Below are positions 11,901 to 20,840 of a stretch of DNA of 42,638 bases, in pieces. The notes under the pieces were generated by a model. The model saw only the letters and a program-made list of their open reading frames with translations, did no database searches and was not told the DNA's origin. The stretch lies in assembly GCA_037447605.1 (NCBI GenBank), contig CM074819.1, forward strand, positions 1,452,143 to 1,494,780, in the 5' to 3' direction. The stretch's first letter is position 1. The number at the start of each line of letters is the position of its first letter. Position numbers and translations under genes: made by a program. The stretch comes from Zygnema circumcarinatum. Taxonomy: Eukaryota > Streptophyta > Zygnematophyceae > Zygnematales > Zygnemataceae.

Positions 11901-13274
11901 GGGCCTCATACTGCTTTCTAGCACCATCGAAAGCATGTGGAAAGTCAGCTAAGGAAAAATGGTATTCCCAGATATCAGTCATCCAGTCTCAATCGCCGCA
12001 ACCTTGTAGAGCCAGATTGGTTAGGCCTTGCAACCAATCTTAACCAAAGGACCATTAACGAGGACTTCTTCGCAATTCAAATCAATGCTGACCCTGAACT
12101 CCTGCGAATCCAGATAAAGCACTTGCAAGGGGTAGCTTCAACAGTAAAAGAGGCTTTGATATGAACAAGTGTGGGATTCACACACGCCTTTGCTCATTGT
12201 GCTCTTGTTGAGCGTCGAGGTTTGTAGCAGAGCAGCAGCCTGACATTTTCTTTATGCTTATTTCGACAAGGTAGATGCGAAAGGACTAAGAATTGACTAT
12301 GGTTTCCTTGTGCTGCGGAGAAAACTAGTTCTCTTCCACAGCACTGCACTGTGTAGTTGGTGGCATGACATTTCATCAATCGAAATGCATTCGTGTAAAA
12401 TATGTATCTTTGCATAGATATATTTGCCAAGGATGCAGATGAGGCTGAATAGGTTCGATCCTTAGGAGGTAAAAATGTAATTCCGCCTGTTTATTCCATA
12501 TTCTTCATCAAAAAGTACGCTACGCTCTTCCTCGCCAATGGAGTGAGACGGATAGCTGGCAGATTGCCTTCTCCTCCAAGAGCCATGCATTCTATGGCCT
12601 TTCGAACAATATGCAGTTCTGGAAAGAACAGCAAGTACTCCATGGGCAGAAGAAGAGGATTGGTTGAAGCGCTAGCGATAGTTTGAGTTTGGTAGGCGGC
12701 CGCAACTTCTCTCTCTTATTCTCACCGTCTCTCCCTGAGCTTCTCCCTCCCCCTCTCGCCGGAAGGCCTTTGAGAGAGAAGGTAGGAGGGAGAGGGGAAG
12801 AGAAGATGGGAGAAAGAGGCAGGCGAGAAGTGCAGGAGAGGGAGAGGAAGGGAGGGAGGGAAGCGAGGGGAGGGGAGAGTGCCGGCTAAAATTGGCAGTT
12901 CTGTGGACCTTCATGTTGAGAAATTTGATCGATTTGATAGTCTTTTTCAAAAAATCTTGTCTCCTCGGTAAGTGACTGAGGCCTTGCAGCATATATACCT
13001 TGGCATCCGCTACGCAGGCGCTGTGCATGACCCTGAGTTCCTGCGTGTCTGCATCACTCTCAGACAGCGGAAGCATCTTGAAGCAAACTCCCTGCTCGGC
13101 GATTATGTGCAGAACCACATGAGGAGAAAGTCTGTCGCTTGGGACTGAGAACTGAGCTACATGTATTCCATGAGAGAGGGTATCTCTAAGCTGGCCGTCC
13201 TCTCTCACTGCAGTAAGGACGACCTTCCCAACCAGTCTCTCACTGTCAAAAAGAGATGTTTGAAGAGACGACAT
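2953..13274 (-). CDS. CPL1: CPL1-like RNA polymerase II CTD phosphatase with two dsRNA-binding domains
   Basis: Removes phosphate from the Pol II C-terminal domain; plant CPL1/FIERY2 acts in the nucleus on stress-gene output and RNA processing. Exons: 13274-12999, 11748-11272, 10877-10667, 10292-10135, 9910-9840, 9572-9461, 9229-7426, 7288-7086, 6982-6917, 6590-6534, 6145-6049, 5873-4698, 4392-4312, 4121-4056, 3285-3227, 3028-2953. All junction phases agree. The FCP1 signature DLDET lies near residues 147-151 and VDDRLKVW near 344-351. A long Pro/Gln linker holds a conserved [13 protein letters not shown] block. dsRBD1 (near 1105-1177) ends [18 protein letters not shown]; dsRBD2 includes VEIDGKLIV and ASEAALRLL. 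The C terminus is basic (KRLRRKEF), like a nuclear signal. At about 1,660 residues it is much longer than Arabidopsis CPL1. Exon 5873-4698 carries one extra base relative to frame. Exon 6982-6917 is the least certain. Start is the first ATG; the upstream frame lacks one. Confidence 0.9.
3450..3490. repeat. Telomere-like (TTTTAGGG) words in a CPL1-like intron
   Basis: Three successive variants of gggttttta followed by taatg repeats, inside the intron between exons 4121-4056 and 3285-3227. Short degenerate plant-type telomere words; no long array. Confidence 0.6.
3705..3852. repeat. Three copies of a TGTGACCCACA-like motif in a CPL1-like intron
   Basis: The words gtgacccacactag, gtgacccacaatag and ctgacccacagcg occur near 3710, 3785 and 3840. 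A related inverted form (gtgtgggctc and agcccacac) occurs near 3510 and 3570. The surrounding intron is more A/T-rich than nearby exons. No function known. Confidence 0.5.
5280..5522. repeat. Coding (CACTCC)n hexanucleotide microsatellite with interruptions
   Basis: A hexamer array on the + strand that reads GGGAGT on the sense strand of the CPL1-like gene and encodes Gly-Ser repeats in one frame. Interruptions near 5370-5425 break the hexamer phase. Upstream of them one frame gives Gly-Ser; downstream of them a different frame gives Gly-Ser. Confidence 0.9.
11272..11748 (-). other. CPL1: CPL1-like gene: exon with the FCP1 catalytic aspartates
   Basis: This 159-codon exon contains [10 protein letters not shown], then [16 protein letters not shown]. 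The two Asp of DLDET are the nucleophile and acid/base residues of FCP1/HAD-type phosphatases. It ends DPA and joins in phase 0 to [17 protein letters not shown] at 10877. Confidence 0.9.
11752..12998. other. CPL1-like intron 1, holding decayed-looking open frames on both strands
   Basis: This 1.25-kb intron contains two overlapping + strand open stretches (11779-11952 and about 11925-12164). It also contains a 50-codon minus-strand ATG frame (12643-12491) and a G/A-rich block near 12720-12890. None is a recognised protein. The two + strand frames look like one coding sequence broken by a frameshift near 11935. Confidence 0.5.
11779..12164 (+). pseudogene. Possible frameshifted coding remnant nested antisense in CPL1-like intron 1
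   Basis: Frame 11779-11952 reads [14 protein letters not shown] and then [18 protein letters not shown], ending at TAA. The next frame reads [29 protein letters not shown] and [16 protein letters not shown], and stops at 12164. Amphipathic, non-repetitive composition across both frames suggests a former protein of 130 or more residues with one indel near 11935. The intron-less look would fit a retrocopy or an inserted fragment. Family not recognised; a chance open frame remains possible. Confidence 0.35.
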
Positions 13275-13821
13275 AGCTGCGCTTTTGCTTGAAATGCTAT
13301 CTGAAGATGACACTTGTAGCAGAGAACCCTAATTCTGATCCGCTCAGCAAAATGCGAGAGATTTCTTAACATCGACATGAAAAGAGCGTCATCTGGCTCT
13401 TTTCAGCTCGTCCGTTTTAGGCTTTGGTTGTACAGCCAGCTTCAGTCAAATTCAGAGTCCTTCCATCCTCTTTCCTACTACTTGCAGCATCCTTGAACCC
13501 TGCGAGAAGCAGCAATTCCACGGACACGGATTTCTTATCCGATAGTTCAAGCAATCCTTCTTGCAAACCCTAATGTCTTCACTTGCAGGTCACTAATACT
13601 CTCTCTCTCGCACTCCCTCCCCCGCAGTGTTCCGCTCTGAATATATCCCTGCACTGTCAAGCGCGTTCTCCCACTTTCAAATTAGGGCTGCGCCTTATAG
13701 CGTGCGCAATCCAGCCACGCATCTGATTGGCTTGCGACTTGTCTGCGACAGAATCGCACAGAAGTCGCAAGGCCGCTTAGGCGTCGCAGAGTCGCACATT
13801 TTCGTTTTCAGCGTTTCATGA

Positions 13822-14119
13822 ATGACCCATGCGCCTATGGTTCCCATGCACCCATGTTTCCCATGCACCCAAGGCTTCCATGCACCCATGTTTCCCATGC
13901 ACTCATGGCTCCCATGCACCCATGTTTCTCATGCACCCATGCACCCATGGCTCCCATGCATCCGTGCACCCATGCACACATGCACCCATGGCTCCCACGC
14001 ACCCATGTTTCCCATGCCCTCATGCACCCATGCGCCCATGGCTCCCATGCACCCATGGTTCTCATGGACCCATGCATCCATGGTTCCCCATGTTCTCATG
14101 CATCTATGGGCATTCATGA
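13822..14119. repeat. CCCATGCACCCATGG-type minisatellite
   Basis: About 300 bases of variant units built from catgcaccc and catggctcc/catgtttcc, rich in the palindrome CATG. All frames stay open through it and read Met-His-Pro-rich peptides, which is a by-product of the repeat and not evidence of coding. Confidence 0.9.
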
Positions 14120-14138
14120 TCGATCTCACCATGGCGAC

Positions 14139-14229
14139 GCCATCAAATGTGCAAGGGCGTCCTTCGAGTCCTTTGCGCCCAGTTCCTCGTGGTTCCCCAT
14201 CCTGACTTTCTCCCTGTACATTTGATGGC
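14139..14229. repeat. 91-bp inverted-repeat (hairpin) element
   Basis: Arms gccatcaaatgtgcaaggg (14139-14157) and ccctgtacatttgatggc (14212-14229) are near-perfect reverse complements separated by about 54 bases. The interior and right arm resemble sequence at about 26470-26520 and, reversed, at about 29661-29735, so this may be a small dispersed element. Confidence 0.6.
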
Positions 14230-14400
14230 ATGCATCATGGCCATCCCTAAGTTCTTAAATTTTTTAGCGGCGATTTACTTCCATAGGCGCGGAAAGGCGC
14301 CCGCCTGAAAGGCAACGGCAGCCGTTGGATCGCAGCGCACCTGCTCAATCGACGGCTCGGCGCTTCACATGTGCGGGAGGCTCTGGATATAGCGGGAGCC

Positions 14401-14409
14401 AAACCCTAA
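14401..14409 (+). promoter_or_regulatory. Telo-box (AAACCCTAA) upstream of RPS5
   Basis: An exact aaaccctaa lies 66 bases upstream of the RPS5 ATG. Telo-boxes near the start are a known hallmark of plant ribosomal-protein promoters. Confidence 0.7.
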
Positions 14410-14474
14410 CGCCGCCCTCTTCCCCTTCGCCTTGCGCAGCGCTCTCGGGACCCCCCTCGCCTGCGGAGGCCGCC

Positions 14475-16597
14475 ATGGCTGCCGTCCCCGTCGCCCCGGA
14501 AGTGAAGCTCTTCGGTCGCTGGTCATTCTCGGCCAGTGAATTGCATGTAGGGAGTAATTTCCTCGCTTCTGAAAAGATTTTGAATGGGAGGGTCGGAGGG
14601 TTCACGTCGCCCGTTTAGCTGTTAGGGTTAGGGTTGGAGTTGAGTTTTTGCAGATTTTTTGTTTTGGGGGGTCTTGGATTAACGGTGCTTTCGGTGTCTG
14701 AGTTGTTTGTAGACGCCCCCCCCTGCATTTAGGGTTGTTGGGGTTCTGAGTGTTGCTTTACTTTCGTCGCTTGGTATCGGCCTGTCTTTCTGTGAATAGC
14801 CGCTTGATGCTGACATCAGTCTCTGTTCGTTTGGTCAGATTCAAGATGCATCACTGCTTGACTACATCGCTGTGAGTGAGGACAAGCACGCCACGTTTGT
14901 CCCCCACACGGCCGGTCGATATGCAGTGAAGAGGTTCAGAAAGGCGCAGTGCCCAATTGTGGAGAGGTGAGCATTCATTCTCAGTTTTACTTTCATGGCG
15001 TTATGCCAGCAGAGCTAACAGGGCTTGGTATTCAGGCTGAATTAGGTCTTTTGGAACTATCTCATGAATGAGTCACAGACTTGGTTCGGCCAGTCAATAG
15101 AGGAAAGGATAGTCGCTGAGCTATACATATATTCGATGGCAGTCTCAAATGCGTATAGTTTGAATGGAATCTTCGTGTGCAAATTAGTTTAAAATACCGT
15201 CATGTGAGACATTCCATCCTGTATACCACGACCCTTGATGACTTTTGAGTTATCCAAAGCTATCGTTGAGTGAGCTGTCGTTGCATAGTTAGCATGGGTG
15301 TGGATCCTAGGGAGGCATAAGCATTTTGCAAGAGTTAGGACGGGAGTCCCTCGAGGTAAAAGCTGTCGACCTTTTGGCCAAAGAGGTTTTAATGAGATAG
15401 TGAGTAGTGTAAACTTAGTTAAGAGGAAAATATCCTCTGAAAGGGAGGGAGGGAGGGAGGGAGGGCTTTCGTCCTGATTGTACCTCCCCCGTTTGTGCCT
15501 ACCCAGCATGTAAGATGGTCTGTACAGTTTCTGTTGTCTGATATCCGATTCGCTGCCTATAGGCTTACGAACTCTCTCATGATGCACGGGCGCAACAATG
15601 GAAAGAAGATCATGGCGGTGCGCATTGTGAAACACGCCATGGAAATCATCCACCTGCTTACCGACCAGAACCCCATCCAGGTCATCGTGGACGCCATTGT
15701 GCAGAGGTAAAACTTTTCCTTGTTCGATGCTTTGACACCTTTGCTGTTTGAGTGAGCTTGTTTTCAAAATTTTGAACAGGAAGTATATATTCATCAAATA
15801 CTACATCAATTCAATTCACTATGTTCGACAACCCTATTAATCATATCGAACCACTTTTATAAAAAGAGAGGTTAGTGTGCAAAGGGCATGTTCTCAAGGT
15901 GAATGAAAATTCTGTAGTATTTTGACGGGGTTAAAGAAGAACACTAAGAGTAATCTGCATACTGTCAAACTGAAGACATAAGAGCCTGAACTGTGAGAAC
16001 TTGCTGCAGATGCTGCGGATACTGACCTTAAGAGTCTCCTGAGTATAGCTGTATGGAGTCTGGCACGAAGTTATATATTTCCTTGGATCTCATGCCCTTC
16101 CATCTCTCCTGCGTATTGGCAGTGGACCTCGTGAAGACGCCACCCGTATTGGTTCAGCTGGTGTCATCCGCAGACAGGCTGTGGATATCTCCCCCTTGCG
16201 GCGTGTGAACCAGGCCTTGATGCTTTTGACCACTGGAGCCCGAGAAAGCTCCTTTAGGAACATCAAGACTATTGCGGAGTGTCTCGCTGATGAGCTTATC
16301 AACGCAGCCAAGGGATCGTCAAACAGGTGAGGAAGGGAAATGGAGAGAGAGGTCTGATATATGGCGCTTTCGTCCAATGTGAGGCTGCAGAGAGTGTCCC
16401 TGCTGCTTGTTAGTATGGCAGAGTTTGAAACTCTATATAGGGCGTCAAGATGAAAGTTCTGGTCAACTGTATGAGTTGTTTGACTGTTCTGAAACAATCT
16501 GTATTCATTTCGTTTTTGTGACTTTGTGCCTTTGTGCTGCAGTTATGCCATCAAGAAGAAGGACGAAATCGAGCGTGTGGCTAAGGCCAATCGTTAA
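14475..16597 (+). CDS. RPS5: 40S ribosomal protein S5 (uS7)
   Basis: Small-subunit head protein that contacts mRNA and E-site tRNA in cytosolic ribosomes. Exons: 14475-14546, 14839-14966, 15563-15706, 16123-16326, 16543-16597; all are GT-AG with matching phases, giving 200 residues, the usual size. The order is [10 protein letters not shown], then [138 protein letters not shown]. These match eukaryotic uS7 along the full length. The first donor (CAT|gtaggg) gives two more residues before the first conserved block than in plants or animals and is the only soft spot. Intron 1 starts with telomere-like words at 14621-14636. Confidence 0.97.
14621..14636. repeat. Telomere-like (GTTAGGG)2 in RPS5 intron 1
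   Basis: gttagggttagggttg, two adjacent units near the 5' end of intron 1. Confidence 0.6.
15441..15466. repeat. (GGGA)n microsatellite in RPS5 intron 2
   Basis: Six tandem ggga units. Confidence 0.85.
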
Positions 16598-17157
16598 ATA
16601 CGTGGGCCTGAATGGAGGGACAACTGGCTCTGCTTCTTTGTGTATTCACCTCGTGCTTCTGATAAAGAGATAGAGGGAATTTTCTCGCCCGGCTGCTTGT
16701 GATATGCGATGAGCATGATGATGCACCTGTGCTTGAAGTGAGCCTGAGGCCTTCACAATGTACTGCACCGCCGAGGCTTAGGGACAAAAAGGAAATAACT
16801 ACTGAGAAAGATCGCAAAAACTAACCATTCAAAATTGAAATCTCACGCCCAAATGGCATCGATCGAGCATCCATTTTGGCTCTGAGAAAATTGTCTTTTG
16901 GGGACACTGTTCACGGTGGAACTTGCTCCGAACCTGTTCAGCACTTGAAATCCCAAAAGTTCAAGGCAACCCAAAGTTCTTTATTCTCAAGTCTCTGCTC
17001 TAATTTTAACTCAGCAAAATTAAGCAATTAAAAGTAGCCACAGGTGTCCCCTTAACTGCCGTTTACATGTGCAACTGTGAGCCAAAAATGCCAAATCTCT
17101 GAAGAATAGAAGTCATGAACATGGACAACCATGGCAGCCTCGAGAGGGGGTGCAATC

Positions 17158-17240
17158 CGTGACGTCATGGGGAGCGGTCCATGGCTTCTGATTGGTTTGC
17201 TGACGTCAGTTGTGGTTGTACGGCTGCTCCCCGACATGAA
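17158..17240. promoter_or_regulatory. Paired TGACGTCA (bZIP/TGA-type) sites with a CCAAT box between
   Basis: Perfect palindromes TGACGTCA at 17160-17167 and 17201-17208, an inverted CCAAT (attgg) at 17191-17195, and flanking ggggagc / gctcccc words in inverted order. This looks like a promoter module, but no gene start is evident within 1 kb on either side. Confidence 0.4.
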
Positions 17241-18104
17241 TCGAGCTGTAACACAAAAACATAACAGAACATGAATCATAAAAATCAGAAACCCTAAGGT
17301 CCAAAACCTTAAAAAGCAGAAACCCCCTAAAAACCCGAAACAAAGAGCTGTGAAACCTTCAAAAATCAGGAACCTTGAAACCTTACACCCGACTATCCGA
17401 AATCCTAAAATGCATAAACCATCGAAAAACCCTAAATGTATTTTGTCCAGTTTTTTATTTTTTGGTTTCAGTTCGACATTCAAGGTGCCTCGAAATTCCT
17501 TGGATTGGGGCGGCAGGCTACAGGTAGCAGGGAGCGGGCAGAGGTCAAAAAGCATTCAGCAAACTGGACACGTTTTTTTGTATTTTTTTTTTTTAAATGA
17601 GAAACGAAATGTAAACAGTAGAAAGGAAAAGGCAAATGGCATGTGAGAAAAAGCACTCGGCAGAAGATAAAGCATATATGAGGAAAGGTAACCTTTAAAA
17701 TGGAAAGAAAGCATTGAACAAAATGCAGCAGGAAAGGTCCAGAAGCAGAACAAACATAACGTAAACTGACAGCAACAACCCTAAAAACCTTACATTCAAG
17801 CATCTTTGTTTGTTTGTGAAATTGTATGAATGTGCACATTAAGAAGCCAAGCTATAGCTTGCAAAGCCTCTTTCTAAAACATGAAACATGTTTCCTGATG
17901 GAAATGTTGGTGCTTTCTAGTTGCTTTCTACTTTTCATTTTCGTTTGTAGATCGCAACTTTTTTCATGCATCCACTGCCATCGATCACACCTTCATTCCA
18001 CATTTTTTACGTTTTTTTTCAGTCTGTATGCTTGTGTATTATTCTCCTGGCGGAAACCTTTGTGCGACTTTGTGTTGTCTCTCACACACGCTGTCTGCGC
18101 CTCG

Positions 18105-18155
18105 AGAGGGTTTTCAGGGTTTTTAGGGTTTTAGGGGAAACAGGGTTTTTAGGGT
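18105..18155. repeat. Degenerate telomere-like (TTTTAGGG) cluster
   Basis: Several variants of ggtttttagggtttta in a 50-base stretch, about 400 bases outside the left arm of the inverted duplication. Confidence 0.6.
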
Positions 18156-18261
18156 ACGAGGCACATCGGAGCCCCTTAACGCCACGGAGGAGCGTCGGCG
18201 AGCCAATCAGGAGCCGTCCGGCAGCTGACGTGGCTAGTCCCGGGTTGCAAGGCGGGCATGG

Positions 18262-18430
18262 ACCATATATCGCGATATCGCCAGCACATCGGCTGTGGTG
18301 CAGAAAGTTGCCGTTGTCGCCGCTGGCCGTCACTTCTGGCCTGCCGTCCATCGGCCGCCGCCGGCGCCGGCGGTCAGCAACTTCTGTGTTTATCATGGCC
18401 GATGCGTCGGCGATGTCGCGATATACCGGT
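18262..18430. repeat. 169-bp foldback (long imperfect hairpin)
   Basis: The left arm 18262-18326 and right arm 18367-18430 are imperfect reverse complements over about 65 bases. Shared blocks include tatatcgcga, atcgcc, catcggc and cagaa.gttgc. The loop is about 40 GC-rich bases. It could be a MITE-like foldback or a transcribed hairpin. It lies just outside the homology of the left duplication arm, so it was not copied with it. Confidence 0.6.
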
Positions 18431-18934
18431 ACCTTGTGGAAACGACAAAGCGACCAGGACGACCTCTACTGCCCGGAAACTTTGATCAGTGGTCGGTGGC
18501 TACGGCGGTCCACCGACATCGACTGAGCAGTAACATAAACATGAACATGAACATAAGCATGCCAGTGATGCATGCATGCATGGCTCGCGCCGCTCGACTC
18601 TGTACGAAACCGCCCGAACGTCGACCGCCGTCCGCGGCGACCTCCCTCGGTCGGCGTCGGTTAGTTCTCGCACTTGCGGAAGCGCCAAATCTGACCAACC
18701 GGTCGCCAGCTCGCGTGTTGTACAGCCGAGACCGTATGAGTCCAGGTGGCGGCAGCTCATTCGTGCTCATCCGCCAGCTCACGACAACGCCCGTAAGGCC
18801 CGTCACGGCAAAACAGCCACGCGCGGTGGCGCTGACGTGGAGCTGTCCACCAATGGCGTGCCGGCACCGACATCGGCGGCGCTTACAAGAGGCGGCGCGG
18901 AGGGCAGGAGGAGGCAGCGAGCGAGCAAGCGGCC

Positions 18935-20465
18935 ATGGCGGCAATGAGGGCGATGAGCGCGAGGGCGGCGATGGGACTGGCTCTGACTCTGACCGTGGCC
19001 GTGGTCATGGCGGGCCTGCGCGGAATTGCGGCGACGGCGATGATCTCTGAAGGTGTCTGCGGCGCGGCCGCTCTGCAGCGCTGCGACTTCCGCCTTGGCA
19101 GCAGCGAGGAGGCCAGGTCAGCTGCCACCTCAGCCGTAGCGCCACTCAGAGTCCGCCACGTGGCATTTCAAATCAGGATTGCTTGAGAAGCAAGCGATAG
19201 TTTATAACAATGGACGGGTGTCCGTGCAGTTGGGGGGGAGGCTCTGACTCGGCGGCGGAGTGGAGCGTGGAGGACGCCGTGAGCGGCGGCGAAGCCTTTG
19301 TCGACAAGGACGCCGTAACTGCATTGCTCTGCAAGAAATCGGCGCTCACTGAAGTTTTCGGAGAGGTAAGGCGATGCTTCGAGCTCTGATCCCCACCGGC
19401 GGAAAATGCGATCGCAGTTTTGAGGGGGGGGAGCTCAAGCGGTGCCGACACTCAATTGCGGGGATCAGAATGATAGGTTCATTTTCGCATTACGAGTTTG
19501 GAAGTTAAATGACAGTGAGAGTGCAGGCACTGTGCATAAATGAATTCGCCCAAATGGCTACTCGAGCTTTTCCTTATTTCTGCTTTGTGCTATCTTCCTT
19601 GGAACAGTTGTTGACAGAATGGCTCTCCGAGAGCTGCTTGCTCGTCCCCCTTTCATCGATCCAAGTTGCAACATCTGAAGGGACGAACAGCCTTCAATGG
19701 GGCGACACCAATCAGGAGGAGTACCCAGACGACCGTCGATGCATTGTTTTCGATAAGGACACCTTTATAGAGGACGAATTTTGCAAACTTGAGTCACCAC
19801 CACCTCCTCCCCTTGCATCCCCCCCTCCTCCTCCCCGTAGATCCCCATCCCCTCCTCCCCATAAATCCCCACCCCCTCCTCCCCATAGATCCCCATCCCC
19901 TCCTCCCCATAGATCCCNNNNNNNNNNCATCCCTCCTCCCCATAGCTCCCCATCCCCTCCTCCGCATAGATCCCCACCTCCTCCTCCGAAAAGATCCCCG
20001 TCACCTTCGCCTTGCCAAGACGTCTGTCCCTCCAATCCACAAGAGCTTTGCGACTTTTTCTTCGCCGGCCATGAAAAGGACGTCCCCACATTCCATTTGG
20101 TTCACAATGTGAGCAGCGACGAGTCGAGGCCTCTCAGTCCCGGCCTCCGTACAGCGAAAGTCGGCGGAGAAGTCGCAGTGAAGGTGGAAGTCGACGAGTC
20201 GGGGAGAGGCGCGTTCAAGGGCTGCCCTCGTACGGACGAGTCTCCAGGGAACCAGTTTTATCTCAATGGGGAGGACGCCACTCTGAGGGCGCGCACTTAT
20301 CAGAGCGATCGCGGCGTCGATTTCTTCCTCCATCGGTGCATTGTTCTCCGCGTTGAGGCGTTCTCCGTGGTGTACAACGGCAACGGGGCGTACAATGTGC
20401 CTCCTGATACAGAAGACATGTTTCCATCGTCACGCCGCTGTGTTGTCTTCAAAACTGAGTACTAG
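18935..20465 (+). CDS. Secreted two-domain proline-rod glycoprotein (pherophorin-like plan), copy A
   Basis: Likely extracellular-matrix HRGP. Exons: 18935-19116, 19230-19365, 19608-20465. It opens with a signal peptide (about residues 1-32, hydrophobic core LALTLTVAVVMAGL). The N-terminal globular domain ends YPDDRRCIVFDKDTF. A Ser-Pro rod of RSPSPPPH units follows, and then a C-terminal domain ends FPSSRRCVVFKTEY. The two globular domains look homologous, as in pherophorins, although the cysteine pattern is not the classical one. The rod is cut by ten N at 19918-19927, so its true length is unknown. An alternative exon 2 acceptor (after gagaag, 19190) would put an in-frame TAG at 19198-19200; the acceptor after tccgtgcag (19229) avoids it and keeps frame. 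If the upstream acceptor is the real one, this copy is a pseudogene. Confidence 0.7.
19918..19927. other. Assembly gap (10 N) inside the rod repeat of copy A
   Basis: Ten N interrupt the 24-bp rod repeat. The same repeat has about 18 units in copy B, so this is probably a collapsed array and the 10-base length is a placeholder. Confidence 0.95.
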
Positions 20466-20840
20466 AGCTGGCGGGGAGCCACTGTGGACTGCGCGATGAG
20501 AGTCTGAAGTGAAGCGACGGGATTGGCAGAATGATTTTCATAGACAGTTGGAATTTTTTTTGCGGGGGGGGGTTGCGTGCAGTTTGGAAGCAAGTTTGGA
20601 AAGCGTGCTCTAGCAAGAGGGGTCGTAGATCACATTCTGAGATAGCAATGTTCGCCGCATGGAAACTCGCGATATGTAGTGTGCGATCACTGCAAGACGT
20701 TGTAATTCTTTCTCTATTGCACGAAATGCTCGTTACGAGTTACTTTCAGTTGATGACGTGGCATTGATCATCGGATTCCTGGATGTGTATGCTTGCGTTC
20801 AAGTCTCGAGTCAGGGGAGTTGGGTGTTCAGAACAAGCCC

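Larger units (their letters stand above)
13275..14474. other. Divergent intergenic region between the CPL1-like gene and RPS5
   Basis: Shared upstream region of two genes pointing away from each other. It holds a CATG-rich minisatellite (13822-14119), a short hairpin element (14139-14229) and a telo-box (14401-14409) close to RPS5. No third gene is seen. Confidence 0.6.
16598..18261. other. Intergenic region with paired TGACGTCA sites and telomere-like words
   Basis: Downstream of RPS5. It contains two perfect TGACGTCA sites (17160, 17201) and a degenerate AAACCCT/AAACCTT-rich stretch at about 17285-17445. TTTTAGGG-like words occur at about 18105-18155. Open frames here are short and AT-driven; no gene is called. 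Confidence 0.5.
18565..20840 (+). repeat. Left arm of a large inverted duplication
   Basis: Homologous, in reverse orientation, to 39030-41598. The match covers the upstream flank (more diverged near 18720-18830), all three exons and both introns of the HRGP gene, and about 375 bases of 3' flank. The arms are separated by about 18 kb. The right arm is longer mainly because of rod-repeat number. Intron 2 is almost as similar as the exons, so the duplication, or later gene conversion, is recent. Confidence 0.9.

Noticed and set aside
12440-12460. ggttcgatcc, which resembles a tRNA T-loop/B box
   Set aside because: No A box, acceptor stem or anticodon stem could be placed around it.
13822-14231. 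Several long overlapping open frames rich in Met, His and Pro
   Set aside because: All frames on both strands are open through the CATG minisatellite, so openness follows from the repeat and carries no coding evidence.
18295-19050. 251-codon + strand frame across the HRGP upstream region
   Set aside because: It runs through the foldback hairpin and reads exon 1 of copy A in the wrong phase. Copy B has no matching frame beyond the arm edge.
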